NCBI GenBank assembly: GCA_048268005.1
Contig: JBLWWJ010000003.1
Coordinates: 1 to 64,000 of the forward strand
DNA: 64,000 nucleotides
Reading direction: 5' to 3'
DNA from: Ancylomarina sp048268005
Lineage (GTDB): Bacteria; Bacteroidota; Bacteroidia; Bacteroidales; Marinifilaceae
Part shown: positions 53,989 through 61,997 of the stretch, piece by piece
Numbering within the stretch: position 1 is the first letter of the stretch
Layout of the letters: each line of letters opens with the position of its first letter
Notes under the pieces: generated by a model
What the model saw: only the letters and a program-made list of their open reading frames with translations
Databases searched by the model: none
What the model was told of the DNA's origin: nothing
Position numbers and translations under genes: made by a program

Positions 53989-56174
53989 ACGACCAATAAA
54001 CCATTCTCTCTAAGGATTAAGATCGGTTTGGAGTACCAGAATAATTCGAAGTTCTCAAATTCCGATTCAAAACTTGCTTTGAGTGTTGCAAAGGTGAATG
54101 TTTCTTCTTCATTTATCGACAATCGATCAAGAATATCAAGAAACCATTCGCCATATTCCCTTTCCATGCTCACATCTACAACACCCGTTTTGTTATGAAA
54201 ACTCATTTCAAAAATTTCACGAGTCTGCCCTTTTTTCTTTTTCGTGTAAGATGAAACCAAAGGTAAACCTCCCAGCCAAATAACTTTAGCAGAAGCCTTA
54301 CTCATAAATGGTTCTTCAGCCTGCAAGCAATTTTGAATAAAACCTCGATTAATTGTTGTACGTGGTATTTTAAAATCGAACCATTCTTGTAATGGCATAT
54401 CAAAACCAATATCGTGCATGTAGTTATACAGCGATTTCTTCAACCCGAAACTGAATTTATCATGTTTGATTCCCGTCTTGTCCTTAAATTGGACATCATT
54501 GTTAGCGAAACTTATTTTCTCATAAAGCGGTTTCAAACCGTATCCTTCCGGATCAAGACCAATAGGGCTATGAGCCGTAAGGGCAAACTGATGCCAGAAG
54601 CCAGACTGCACAATACCGGCTTCGAACAATTGTCGAACCATCTCAAGACTATCAACCGTTTCCTGGACCGTTTCAGTTGGAAAACCATACATCAAATAAG
54701 CATGAACCATAATCCCCGATTCAGTGAGGTTATTGGCAACACGAGCCACTTGCTCTACTGTAGTTCCCTTATTAATCAACGCCAACATACGATCGGAAGC
54801 AACTTCCAAGCCACCAGAAACAGCGATACAACCTGATGCCTTTAATAAAGCACACATATCTTTGGTAAACCCCTTCTCAAAACGAATATTGGTCCACCAG
54901 GTTAAACTCAATTTTCTCTTAATTATCTCAATAGCCACTGCCTTCATTAAAGCTGGGGGTGCTGCCTCATCAACAAAATGAAAGCCTGTTTCACCCGTTT
55001 GGGCAATCAACTCTTCCATTCTATCAACCAACTTTATTGCTGAAGAAGGCTCAAATCGTTTAATGTAATCTAAAGAACCATCACAAAATGTGCACTTTCC
55101 CCAATAGCAACCATGTGCCATGGTTAATTTATTCCAACGCCCATCACTCCAAAGGCTGTGCATGGGGTTTGTAATCTCAATTACTGAGATGTACTGATCC
55201 AGCAATAAATCTGAATAATCGGGCGTTCCTATAGCTTCTTGTTTGTAATCTTTTAAAGGTGAATCATTCTTGTAGAGTACTTCTCCATTTTCACAGAAAA
55301 AAGTACGTTTCAGCTCACTCTTTAGGCTTGGATTTGAAATATGTTGCCATAACAAATCCAAAGGTAATTCCCCATCGTCCAGAGTGATAAAATCGACAAA
55401 CTCGAATACACGAGCGTCACTCAAACTTCTCAGCTCGGTATTGGGGAAGCCACCTCCCATGACAATCTTTATTTCAGGATAATTCGCCTTGATAAATTGA
55501 GCACATCGAAAAGCAGAATATAAATTTCCCGGGAATGGAACCGACAAACAAAAGAACTTAGGTTGTATCTCCTTTAATCGCTCATCAAGAATCTGCAAAC
55601 TAATTTCATCGATATACGTTGGTTCCTCTTGTAAACTTGCATATATCTCATCAAAATTTGAAGCCGATCGACCTAAGCGTTCAGCATAACGAGAGAAACC
55701 AAAATTATCATCTATACATTCTATAATAAAATCAGAAATGTCTTCCAGATAAAGCGTGGCAATATGCTTAGCTTTATCCTGAAAACCCATCATTCCAAAG
55801 GCTGTATCCAATTCATTCACCTGGTCGAAGCGTGAAGCCTGCGGTAAAAAATTATCCGTGCAAATCTGGCGTGCTAAACTTTGGTTCTTCCCCTGAACAA
55901 ATGCAATAACCGCATCAATCGTTCTTAAATAATCACCCTTTAAAGCATAAATACGTTGTGCATTTTCCGAGCTGATATTATCCTGCTCAAGAGCAAAGTC
56001 AAAAACATCTTCTAAGCTTTCTCCATTGAAAAGAGCCAATATGACTTCTATTCCCAAATCCATCTGATATGATGAAATCCCTTTGGTATTAAAAAAACCT
56101 TTAAGATAAGCTGTAGCCGGGTAAGGTGTATTAAGTTGTGTAAAGGGCGGTGTTACAAGGAAGATATCTTTCAC
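53985..56174 (-). CDS. B12-binding-type radical SAM protein with CX4CX2C motif
   Basis: The 729-residue protein has an N-terminal cobalamin-binding-like domain (FLVTPPFTQLNTPYPATAYLKGF, CLSVPFPGNLYSAFRCAQFIK and KIVMGGGFPN, about residues 1-280) and a radical SAM core. The [4Fe-4S] motif is GCYWGKCTFCDG (Cys356, Cys361, Cys364), i.e. CX4CX2C instead of CX3CX2C. GGLEVASDRMLALINKGTTVEQV and YLMYGFPTETVQET are typical of the SPASM-free Elp3/MiaB-like core. The 290 residues after it hold no domain I can name. Family members methylate or rearrange unactivated carbons; the substrate is unknown. Confidence 0.85.
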   Translation of the reverse strand: MKDIFLVTPPFTQLNTPYPATAYLKGFFNTKGISSYQMDLGIEVILALFNGESLEDVFDFALEQDNISSENAQRIYALKGDYLRTIDAVIAFVQGKNQSLARQICTDNFLPQASRFDQVNELDTAFGMMGFQDKAKHIATLYLEDISDFIIECIDDNFGFSRYAERLGRSASNFDEIYASLQEEPTYIDEISLQILDERLKEIQPKFFCLSVPFPGNLYSAFRCAQFIKANYPEIKIVMGGGFPNTELRSLSDARVFEFVDFITLDDGELPLDLLWQHISNPSLKSELKRTFFCENGEVLYKNDSPLKDYKQEAIGTPDYSDLLLDQYISVIEITNPMHSLWSDGRWNKLTMAHGCYWGKCTFCDGSLDYIKRFEPSSAIKLVDRMEELIAQTGETGFHFVDEAAPPALMKAVAIEIIKRKLSLTWWTNIRFEKGFTKDMCALLKASGCIAVSGGLEVASDRMLALINKGTTVEQVARVANNLTESGIMVHAYLMYGFPTETVQETVDSLEMVRQLFEAGIVQSGFWHQFALTAHSPIGLDPEGYGLKPLYEKISFANNDVQFKDKTGIKHDKFSFGLKKSLYNYMHDIGFDMPLQEWFDFKIPRTTINRGFIQNCLQAEEPFMSKASAKVIWLGGLPLVSSYTKKKKGQTREIFEMSFHNKTGVVDVSMEREYGEWFLDILDRLSINEEETFTFATLKASFESEFENFELFWYSKPILILRENGLLVV

Positions 56175-56202
56175 GATAGAGATAATTAGATAAAGTGTCT
56201 GA

Positions 56203-56210
56203 CAAAATTA
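56203..56210 (-). promoter_or_regulatory. Possible radical SAM gene promoter, -7 element
   Basis: Minus strand TAATTTTG matches TAnnTTTG, 29 bases before the ATG; no TTG at the usual distance. Confidence 0.4.
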
Positions 56211-56313
56211 CAAGTATCTTTAGAAAGTATGCTCCTTTTCATCCTATATATTATTGCTAAAAAAAGGCCAACAATCTCTAATCATGCTTTTCAAACCCAT
56301 TTCCATTCACAAA

Positions 56314-57936
56314 TTAGCTCACTGGGTTTTCTATTAAAACTGCCGGTAAGGTAAAAATAAACTGACTACCTACGCCAACTTCGCTTTCTACCCATATCTT
56401 ACCTCCCTGTTTTTCAACAAACTCTTTACAAAGAATTAAGCCCAAACCTGTTCCTTTTTCGTTCTCTGTTCCAGGTGTTGAAACATCTTTATCCATCAAA
56501 AATAAATCATCAATTATATCTTCCGGGATACCAACACCCGTATCACTTACCGATATTTCAATAAAACCCTCTTGTTTTGATTCTTTAGCTGAAACAATAA
56601 GGGTACCCTTATTTTCTGTAAATTTTATGGCATTTGAAATTAAATTACGTAAAACAGTATGCAACATGTTTTTATCTGCGAATACCATAAGACCGTCTTC
56701 TGCACTCTCAATTAATTCAATGTTTTTGTTTTCAGCAGCTGCCTGACACAAGAGAATGCTCTCTTTTATTACTAATTTTATTTCTATCTCTTCTTGCACA
56801 AATTCAATTATACCAGTTTGAGAACGAGACCATGTTAGCAAATTCTCTAATAATTGATACGTATTTTTTGAACTCGTATTTAATGAATCGATAATAGATT
56901 TTCGTTCTTCATCATCGAATAAATCGTAATTTTCAACAAGCATATCTGTAAACCCCAGTAAAGAATTAAATGGACTTTTAAGATCGTGAGATATGATTGA
57001 AAAAAACTTATCTTTTGTTGTGTTGCTCTCTTTTAATTTTAATTCACTTTCTATTAGAGCAAGTTCTTTTTCCTTTTGTATTGTAATATCTAAAACTGTT
57101 CCGAATGAGCGTAACGGGTGTCCAGATTTATCATATTCCGTAGTGCATTTTTCTGAGACATATTTAATCTTTCCGGATTTTAACAATAATCTATGTTCTA
57201 TTTCATAAGGTAATTTAGTTTTTAAAGAATTCGTATATGCTTCGTCTACTGATTTTCTGTCTTCAGGGTGAATATTATTTAAGAAAGCTTCATAAGTTGC
57301 TTCAAATTCTTGTGGTTTTAAATTAAAAATACGATATATTTCATCAGACCAAGTTAATTTATTGGTTTCAACATCTAATTCCCAGTGCCCAATTTTGGCA
57401 ATTTGTTGAGCTTGAATTAATCGCTTTTCACTTTCTTCAACTTTTTGTTTGGCAAATATTAGTTCTTGTTCGGTATTCTTTAGTTCAGTAATATCATGAT
57501 GTGCTCCTAACATTCTTATTGGAATGTTCTTTTTATTACGAATAGCCAAGCCTCTACAACGTATCCAAACATTCGAACCGTTTTTATGCTTATATCTTAC
57601 AACCTGGTCATAGGCATGATTTGGATTTTCACAATGCTTGGTGAAATTAACCAAAGCGATTTTTAAATCATTCTGGTTTATAATATCTTGCCATGCACTT
57701 GATTTATGAGGCATTTCTTCAGGATTGTAACCAAGAGTAGTCCAAAATCGAGCATTCATCCATTCATTTTCGGGGTTTTCTAAATCCCAATACCACATGC
57801 CATCAAGTGAACTTTCCTGAATAAAATCAAATATGCTTTCATCCTTCTTGATTAACTCATACAGTTCTTTTTTTAAGTAATTGTTGTTGGTATTGTTCTC
57901 CATATTACTATCGTTTTGTATAGTTGGTGCTAACAT
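56314..57936 (-). CDS. PAS-domain sensor histidine kinase
   Basis: The 540-residue protein has two PAS/PAC domains (about residues 38-160, with LDGMWYWDLENPENEWMNARFWTTLGY, and 185-290, with IGHWELDVETNKLTWSDEIYRIF), a HisKA segment with the phospho-acceptor in FFSIISHDLKSPFNSLLGF and a HATPase domain (LRNLISNAIKFTENKG, VGIPEDIIDDLF, GTGLGLILCKEF). There is no membrane helix, so it senses a cytosolic cue. No response regulator gene is adjacent, making it an orphan. An internal ATG at 57903 (MENNTNNN) is an equally likely start. Confidence 0.9.
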   Translation of the reverse strand: MLAPTIQNDSNMENNTNNNYLKKELYELIKKDESIFDFIQESSLDGMWYWDLENPENEWMNARFWTTLGYNPEEMPHKSSAWQDIINQNDLKIALVNFTKHCENPNHAYDQVVRYKHKNGSNVWIRCRGLAIRNKKNIPIRMLGAHHDITELKNTEQELIFAKQKVEESEKRLIQAQQIAKIGHWELDVETNKLTWSDEIYRIFNLKPQEFEATYEAFLNNIHPEDRKSVDEAYTNSLKTKLPYEIEHRLLLKSGKIKYVSEKCTTEYDKSGHPLRSFGTVLDITIQKEKELALIESELKLKESNTTKDKFFSIISHDLKSPFNSLLGFTDMLVENYDLFDDEERKSIIDSLNTSSKNTYQLLENLLTWSRSQTGIIEFVQEEIEIKLVIKESILLCQAAAENKNIELIESAEDGLMVFADKNMLHTVLRNLISNAIKFTENKGTLIVSAKESKQEGFIEISVSDTGVGIPEDIIDDLFLMDKDVSTPGTENEKGTGLGLILCKEFVEKQGGKIWVESEVGVGSQFIFTLPAVLIENPVS

Positions 57937-58182
57937 CTAAAAAACTACTTTCTTAAATATCGACGCCCAATATAGTTAAAACAAAAGCAATAATAAAACA
58001 CACTTATAAACCTATGTAAAACAACAAAATAACATACACAGAATTATGTTTAAACTTTCATTATTCCCAATCTTATTCTCATAAGTTCAACAGACCTAGG
58101 TCCACTGCCGGGCTAGCTTTTACCCCTTCTTAGTTTAAAGAAAAAATCATTTGAAATTCGCAGTTACTAAATCTTAATTGAT

Positions 58183-58641
58183 TTATAAATCATACCCAAT
58201 CTTATCCGAAGAAGAAATCACGAAAGTACTGTTGAATCGAGTCAGGTATTCGAACTTGGAAAGCTTCTCCTGAATAAAATACTGAAAGGCATTCATATCT
58301 TTCACCATAATTTTCACCATGGCATCAAAATTTCCAGAGGTTATATAAAACTCCATGACCTCGGGCAATGCTAAAACTTCAGATTCAAATTTCTCTACCA
58401 CATCACGGGTATGCTTAATTAAAGAAATAGAAATAAAAACGACCAGGTTTCGATCAATTTGCTCAGGATCGAGCACAGCCACATAGTTTTTGATAATACC
58501 ACTGCGCTCTAGCTTCTTCACCCTTTCGTAGACCGGTGTATTACTTAAATGCAACTTCTCCGCTAACTCTTTGATTGTGATTCGACAATCCTGCTGAAGC
58601 AGTTCTAATATTTTTCTATCGGTACGGTCCAGATTTTCCAT
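58183..58641 (-). CDS. Lrp/AsnC-family transcriptional regulator
   Basis: From the ATG at 58641 the protein is 152 residues, beginning MENLDRTDRKILELLQQDCR, the standard Lrp start; the frame is open to 58671, but the predicted start of transcription (about 58678) would leave that start almost leaderless. It has an N-terminal winged helix and a C-terminal RAM domain for amino-acid binding (about 70-150). It lies divergent from the oxidoreductase operon and probably controls it in response to an amino acid. Confidence 0.92.
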   Translation of the reverse strand: MENLDRTDRKILELLQQDCRITIKELAEKLHLSNTPVYERVKKLERSGIIKNYVAVLDPEQIDRNLVVFISISLIKHTRDVVEKFESEVLALPEVMEFYITSGNFDAMVKIMVKDMNAFQYFIQEKLSKFEYLTRFNSTFVISSSDKIGYDL

Positions 58642-58683
58642 AAAAGAATATTTTTCTATTGATTTGGTCATAATACAGCTTTA

Positions 58684-58712
58684 CAAAGATATTAATTCTT
58701 TAAAAACCGCAA
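58684..58712 (-). promoter_or_regulatory. Promoter of the Lrp-family gene
   Basis: Minus strand TTG (58710-58712), 18 bases, TATCTTTG (58684-58691): both elements fit the Bacteroidota consensus. Confidence 0.75.
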
Positions 58713-58790
58713 TCCTCTAGAACAGTTTTCTGTATTCAGGCCATATCCTAGTAAATAATTAGGCATTCAAGTAAATTTACAAGAGTTTTT

Positions 58791-58807
58791 AACCTGAAAT
58801 TCAGGTT
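58791..58807. promoter_or_regulatory. Possible Lrp operator upstream of the oxidoreductase operon
   Basis: AACCTGAAATTCAGGTT is a perfect 8-bp inverted repeat with one central base, 40 bases before the first ATG of the operon and between it and the divergent Lrp gene. Confidence 0.45.
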
Positions 58808-58846
58808 GAGAACACAAAATCAAAAATCAAAACACAAACAACAGAT

Positions 58847-59404
58847 ATGAAAGAAATTAGATGGCACGGAAGAGGAGGACAAGGTGGCTTTACCGCTTCT
58901 CGTCTTTTAGGTATTGCAGCCAGTGTACACGGGGGGAAACATGCTCTGGCATTTCCATCATTCGGGCCCGAGCGTAGAGGTGCACCTGTATTGGCATTTA
59001 CAAAAATTGACGATACAAAAATTCACGATCGTAGCGAAGTTCAGGAAAGTGATTACGTCGTTGTGATGGATGAAACTCTGGTAACTCCTGGATTTGAAAA
59101 AGGAATCAGACCTGGAGCAACCATTCTGATTAACACTGAAAATGTTGAGAAATACCGCGAAGCATTAAAAAGCTTTCAAATTCTTGGTATTGATGCGACT
59201 TCAATGGCCATGGAAATCTTAGGGAGACCAATTACTAATACAGCCATGTATGGTGCCTTAGCTGCTGCATCAGGATTGGTAAGTAAAGAAGCTGCAATCG
59301 CTAGTATTCACACCGAGATGAAACCAAAACTAGCTGCTTTGAATGAAAAGATTGTAGAAAGAGCCTTTGAAGCGATTAATGCACAAACTGCTGTTTCTTG
59401 TTAA
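58847..59404 (+). CDS. 2-Oxoacid:ferredoxin oxidoreductase, gamma subunit
   Basis: The 185-residue gamma subunit binds CoA and shows the family landmarks EIRWHGRGGQGGFTASRLL, FPSFGPERRGAPVLAF and VVMDETL. It starts a four-subunit enzyme encoded in the order gamma, delta, alpha, beta that oxidatively decarboxylates a 2-oxoacid to acyl-CoA and reduces ferredoxin. Confidence 0.92.
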   Translation: MKEIRWHGRGGQGGFTASRLLGIAASVHGGKHALAFPSFGPERRGAPVLAFTKIDDTKIHDRSEVQESDYVVVMDETLVTPGFEKGIRPGATILINTENVEKYREALKSFQILGIDATSMAMEILGRPITNTAMYGALAAASGLVSKEAAIASIHTEMKPKLAALNEKIVERAFEAINAQTAVSC

Positions 59405-59422
59405 TACCAATTCGTAATTAAT

Positions 59423-59440
59423 TCCCGATAGCTATCGGGA
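59423..59440. repeat. Perfect 18-bp palindrome in the gamma-delta gap
   Basis: TCCCGATAGCTATCGGGA equals its own reverse complement, and its flanks (CAATTCGTAATTA and TAATTCATAATTG) are also roughly complementary. It looks like a short dispersed palindromic element; I recall such motifs as common in Bacteroidota genomes, which needs checking. Confidence 0.75.
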
Positions 59441-59462
59441 TCCTAATTCATAATTGAATATC

Positions 59463-59762
59463 ATGGATAGACCTAAAAAAACGGAATTTACATTCCCAAC
59501 ACATATAAACGATTACCCTACCGGCCCTCAATATTCAGCTGGTTATCTACCAGAGACCAATGCCGGTTGGAGAACATTCCGCCCGGTTGTGAATCACGAT
59601 GAATGTGTTTATTGCTTAAGATGCTATTTACTGTGTCCAGATGGAACCATTATTAAAGACAATGGTAAAATTTCATTCGATATGGATTATTGCAAAGGTT
59701 GCGGTGTATGCGCTTTTGAATGTCCAAAGGATGCTATTGAAATGGTAAAAGAACAACTATAA
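59463..59762 (+). CDS. 2-Oxoacid:ferredoxin oxidoreductase, delta (ferredoxin-like) subunit
   Basis: From the ATG at 59463 the protein is 99 residues; a TTG at 59454 in frame is less likely. Two [4Fe-4S] motifs are present, CVYCLRCYLLCP and CKGCGVCAFECP, as in PorD/VorD. It carries electrons from the thiamine-diphosphate site to external ferredoxin. Confidence 0.93.
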   Translation: MDRPKKTEFTFPTHINDYPTGPQYSAGYLPETNAGWRTFRPVVNHDECVYCLRCYLLCPDGTIIKDNGKISFDMDYCKGCGVCAFECPKDAIEMVKEQL

Positions 59763-59784
59763 GTTGAAGGGTTAAAAGTAAACA

Positions 59785-59834
59785 GTTGTCTGTTATCAGT
59801 TTTCCGTTTAAACCGATAACTGAAAACCGACAAC
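59785..59834. repeat. Imperfect inverted repeat in the delta-alpha gap
   Basis: GTTGTCTGTTATCAGTTTTC (59785-59804) is nearly complementary to the stretch 59814-59834, around a TTTAAAC centre. It may be a remnant of a small non-coding repeat. Confidence 0.5.
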
Positions 59835-59852
59835 AGAATTAAAGGAAAAACA

Positions 59853-61043
59853 ATGAAATCAAATAAAATATTCATATCAGGTGATGAAGCCGTTGCTCAG
59901 GGCGTGAGATTATCTCGTCCACATGTGGTAGCTGCTTACCCAATCACCCCGCAAACCATCACCGTTGAGCGTTTATCAGAAATGGTAGAAGCTGGCGAAA
60001 TGGATGGCGAATACATGCACGTAGAGTCTGAGCACTCTGCAATTTCAGCAACTATGGGTGCAAGTGCCGTTGGTGCCAGAACATTTACCGCATCTTCATC
60101 ACAAGGTCTATTGTATATGGCCGAAGGTCTTCACTACTGTTCCGGTGGTCGTTGGCCCGTTGTGATGATGAACGCTAACCGTTCGGTGGCTCTACCTTGG
60201 AGTATCTACGGTGATCAGCGTGACTCACTATCTCTACTAGACTGTGGATGGATTCAAGTTTATGTGGAAGATGCACAGGAAGCTTTGGATATGATTATCC
60301 AGGCCTACAAAATTGCTGAGCACAAAGATGTCTTAACGCCAATGATGGTGAATCTGGATGGTTTTATCCTGACTCACACCTACGAGTTGGTTGACATCCC
60401 TGATCAAGAAATGGTAGATAAATTCTTGCCTCCATTCCAGACTCCAAACAAAATGTCTTTCGAAGAGCCAAAGAACTTAGGTTTCAGCTCTAAGCCAGAT
60501 GACAATACCGAATTCAAATACCAGCAGAACGAAGCCATGTTCAACTCGATACAGGTTCTTAAGGATGTGGATCAGGAGTTTGCTGATACATTCGGAAGAA
60601 AGTACCAAGGAATGGTTGAGGAGTACATGTGTGAAGATGCAGATGTTGTATTGACTGCTTTGGGTAGTGTTTGTGGAACCGTTCGTGTGGTGGTTGACAA
60701 GATGCGCGCCGAAGGCAAAAAAGTTGGTTTGTTGAAGATTCGTTATATGCGTCCATTTCCGGAAGCAGAAGTAAAGGATTTAGCACAACGTGTTAAAGGT
60801 ATCGGTGTTATCGATAAGGATATTTCTTTCGGATACGAAGGAACGGTTTATACCAACGTGAATTCAGCCATTTCGAAAATTGACAAGCACGTTTTCAAGA
60901 GCAATTTCGTTGGCGGGTTAGGTGGTCGCGACATCACCAAAGCTGAGATCGAAGACATGTTCAATCACCTGTTCGAGGGTATTGAAAAGAAGAGTGAAGA
61001 AAAAGTAGAATTTTTTAGCCTTAACGTAGAAACAAATGACTAA
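59853..61043 (+). CDS. 2-Oxoacid:ferredoxin oxidoreductase, alpha subunit
   Basis: The 396-residue subunit has the pyrimidine-binding transketolase-like domain (DEAVAQGVRLSRPHVVAAYPITPQT, SEHSAISATMGASAVGARTFTASSSQGLLYM) and the C-terminal domain II (DADVVLTALGSVCGTVRVVVD, KVGLLKIRYMRPFP). DGFILTHTYELVDIP and DKFLPPF resemble pyruvate enzymes (PorA), so pyruvate, branched-chain and aromatic oxoacids all remain possible. The last eight bases overlap the beta gene. Confidence 0.92.
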   Translation: MKSNKIFISGDEAVAQGVRLSRPHVVAAYPITPQTITVERLSEMVEAGEMDGEYMHVESEHSAISATMGASAVGARTFTASSSQGLLYMAEGLHYCSGGRWPVVMMNANRSVALPWSIYGDQRDSLSLLDCGWIQVYVEDAQEALDMIIQAYKIAEHKDVLTPMMVNLDGFILTHTYELVDIPDQEMVDKFLPPFQTPNKMSFEEPKNLGFSSKPDDNTEFKYQQNEAMFNSIQVLKDVDQEFADTFGRKYQGMVEEYMCEDADVVLTALGSVCGTVRVVVDKMRAEGKKVGLLKIRYMRPFPEAEVKDLAQRVKGIGVIDKDISFGYEGTVYTNVNSAISKIDKHVFKSNFVGGLGGRDITKAEIEDMFNHLFEGIEKKSEEKVEFFSLNVETND

Positions 61044-61944
61044 TCTAGTAGATATCCCTAAAGTGAATGCCAAAAACATGACCGAGAAGGAATTTTTCTA
61101 TGGTCATAAAGCTTGCGCCGGTTGCGGTGGAAGTATTGCAGTACGATTGGCACTTAAAGTATTGGGCGAGCGCACCTATACAGCGCTACCAGCAGGATGT
61201 ATGTCGGCCGTAGGATTTATTTATCCTCAAATGGCATTCAACTCCAATGCAATTATTACAACCTTCCCGGGATCGGCGAGTATGGCAGCAGGTATTGCAG
61301 CAGGAGCCAAAGCTTTGGGACAAAAAGATTTTAAAACCGTTGTATTTGCTGGAGACGGTGGAACTGCTGATATCGGATTCCAGGCTCTATCAGGAATGAT
61401 CGATCGTAACGATGATGTTTTATACATCTGCTACGATAATGAGGCTTACATGAATACCGGTATTCAGAAAAGTGGATTAACTCCTTACGGAACCAAAACC
61501 ACAACGACGCCTGCAGGTAAAAATATCCCGGGAACGGTAACTCACAAGAAAAACTTGTTCGAGATTATTGCTGCTCACGATATCGCTTATGCAGCAACGG
61601 CCAGTATTGGTTACCCTCAGGATTTCCTGAACAAGGTGAACAAAGCCAAGCATATTAAAGGTGCAACTTTCATTCATGTGTACGCATCATGTCCAACAGG
61701 ATGGGGAACACCAACCGAAACATCGGTTGAAATTGCCAAGGATGCTGTAGATGCAGGTTTGATTTTCCTAGCTGAATACGAGGATGGTGAATACAAGTTG
61801 AACCGTAATCCTAAGGAATTCAAATCGGTTGAGTCTTATTTGAAAAAACAAGGTCGATTTAAGCACATGAGCGAAGCCGATATTGATTGCGTGATTGAAA
61901 ATCGCGACAAAAAATGGTCTCGTATGCGCAAAAATTGGTTGTAG
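61036..61944 (+). CDS. 2-Oxoacid:ferredoxin oxidoreductase, beta subunit
   Basis: The 302-residue subunit binds thiamine diphosphate and a [4Fe-4S] cluster: ACAGCGGSIAVRLAL carries two of the cluster cysteines, and FAGDGGTADIGFQALSGMIDRNDDVLYICYDNEAYMNTG is the GDG...N cofactor motif. Its end (SRMRKNWL) is typical of PorB. It overlaps the alpha gene by eight bases, so equal amounts are made. Confidence 0.93.
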   Translation: MTNLVDIPKVNAKNMTEKEFFYGHKACAGCGGSIAVRLALKVLGERTYTALPAGCMSAVGFIYPQMAFNSNAIITTFPGSASMAAGIAAGAKALGQKDFKTVVFAGDGGTADIGFQALSGMIDRNDDVLYICYDNEAYMNTGIQKSGLTPYGTKTTTTPAGKNIPGTVTHKKNLFEIIAAHDIAYAATASIGYPQDFLNKVNKAKHIKGATFIHVYASCPTGWGTPTETSVEIAKDAVDAGLIFLAEYEDGEYKLNRNPKEFKSVESYLKKQGRFKHMSEADIDCVIENRDKKWSRMRKNWL

Positions 61945-61958
61945 ATAGGTATTTGTAA

Positions 61959-61978
61959 AGACGCAAAATTTTGCGTCT
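61959..61978. repeat. Perfect 20-bp palindrome between the beta subunit and aminotransferase genes
   Basis: AGACGCAAAATTTTGCGTCT equals its reverse complement. It sits 14 bases after the beta-subunit stop. It could be a weak terminator, an mRNA stabiliser or a dispersed palindromic repeat. Confidence 0.75.
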
Positions 61979-61997
61979 CAACTAAAAAATAAACAAA

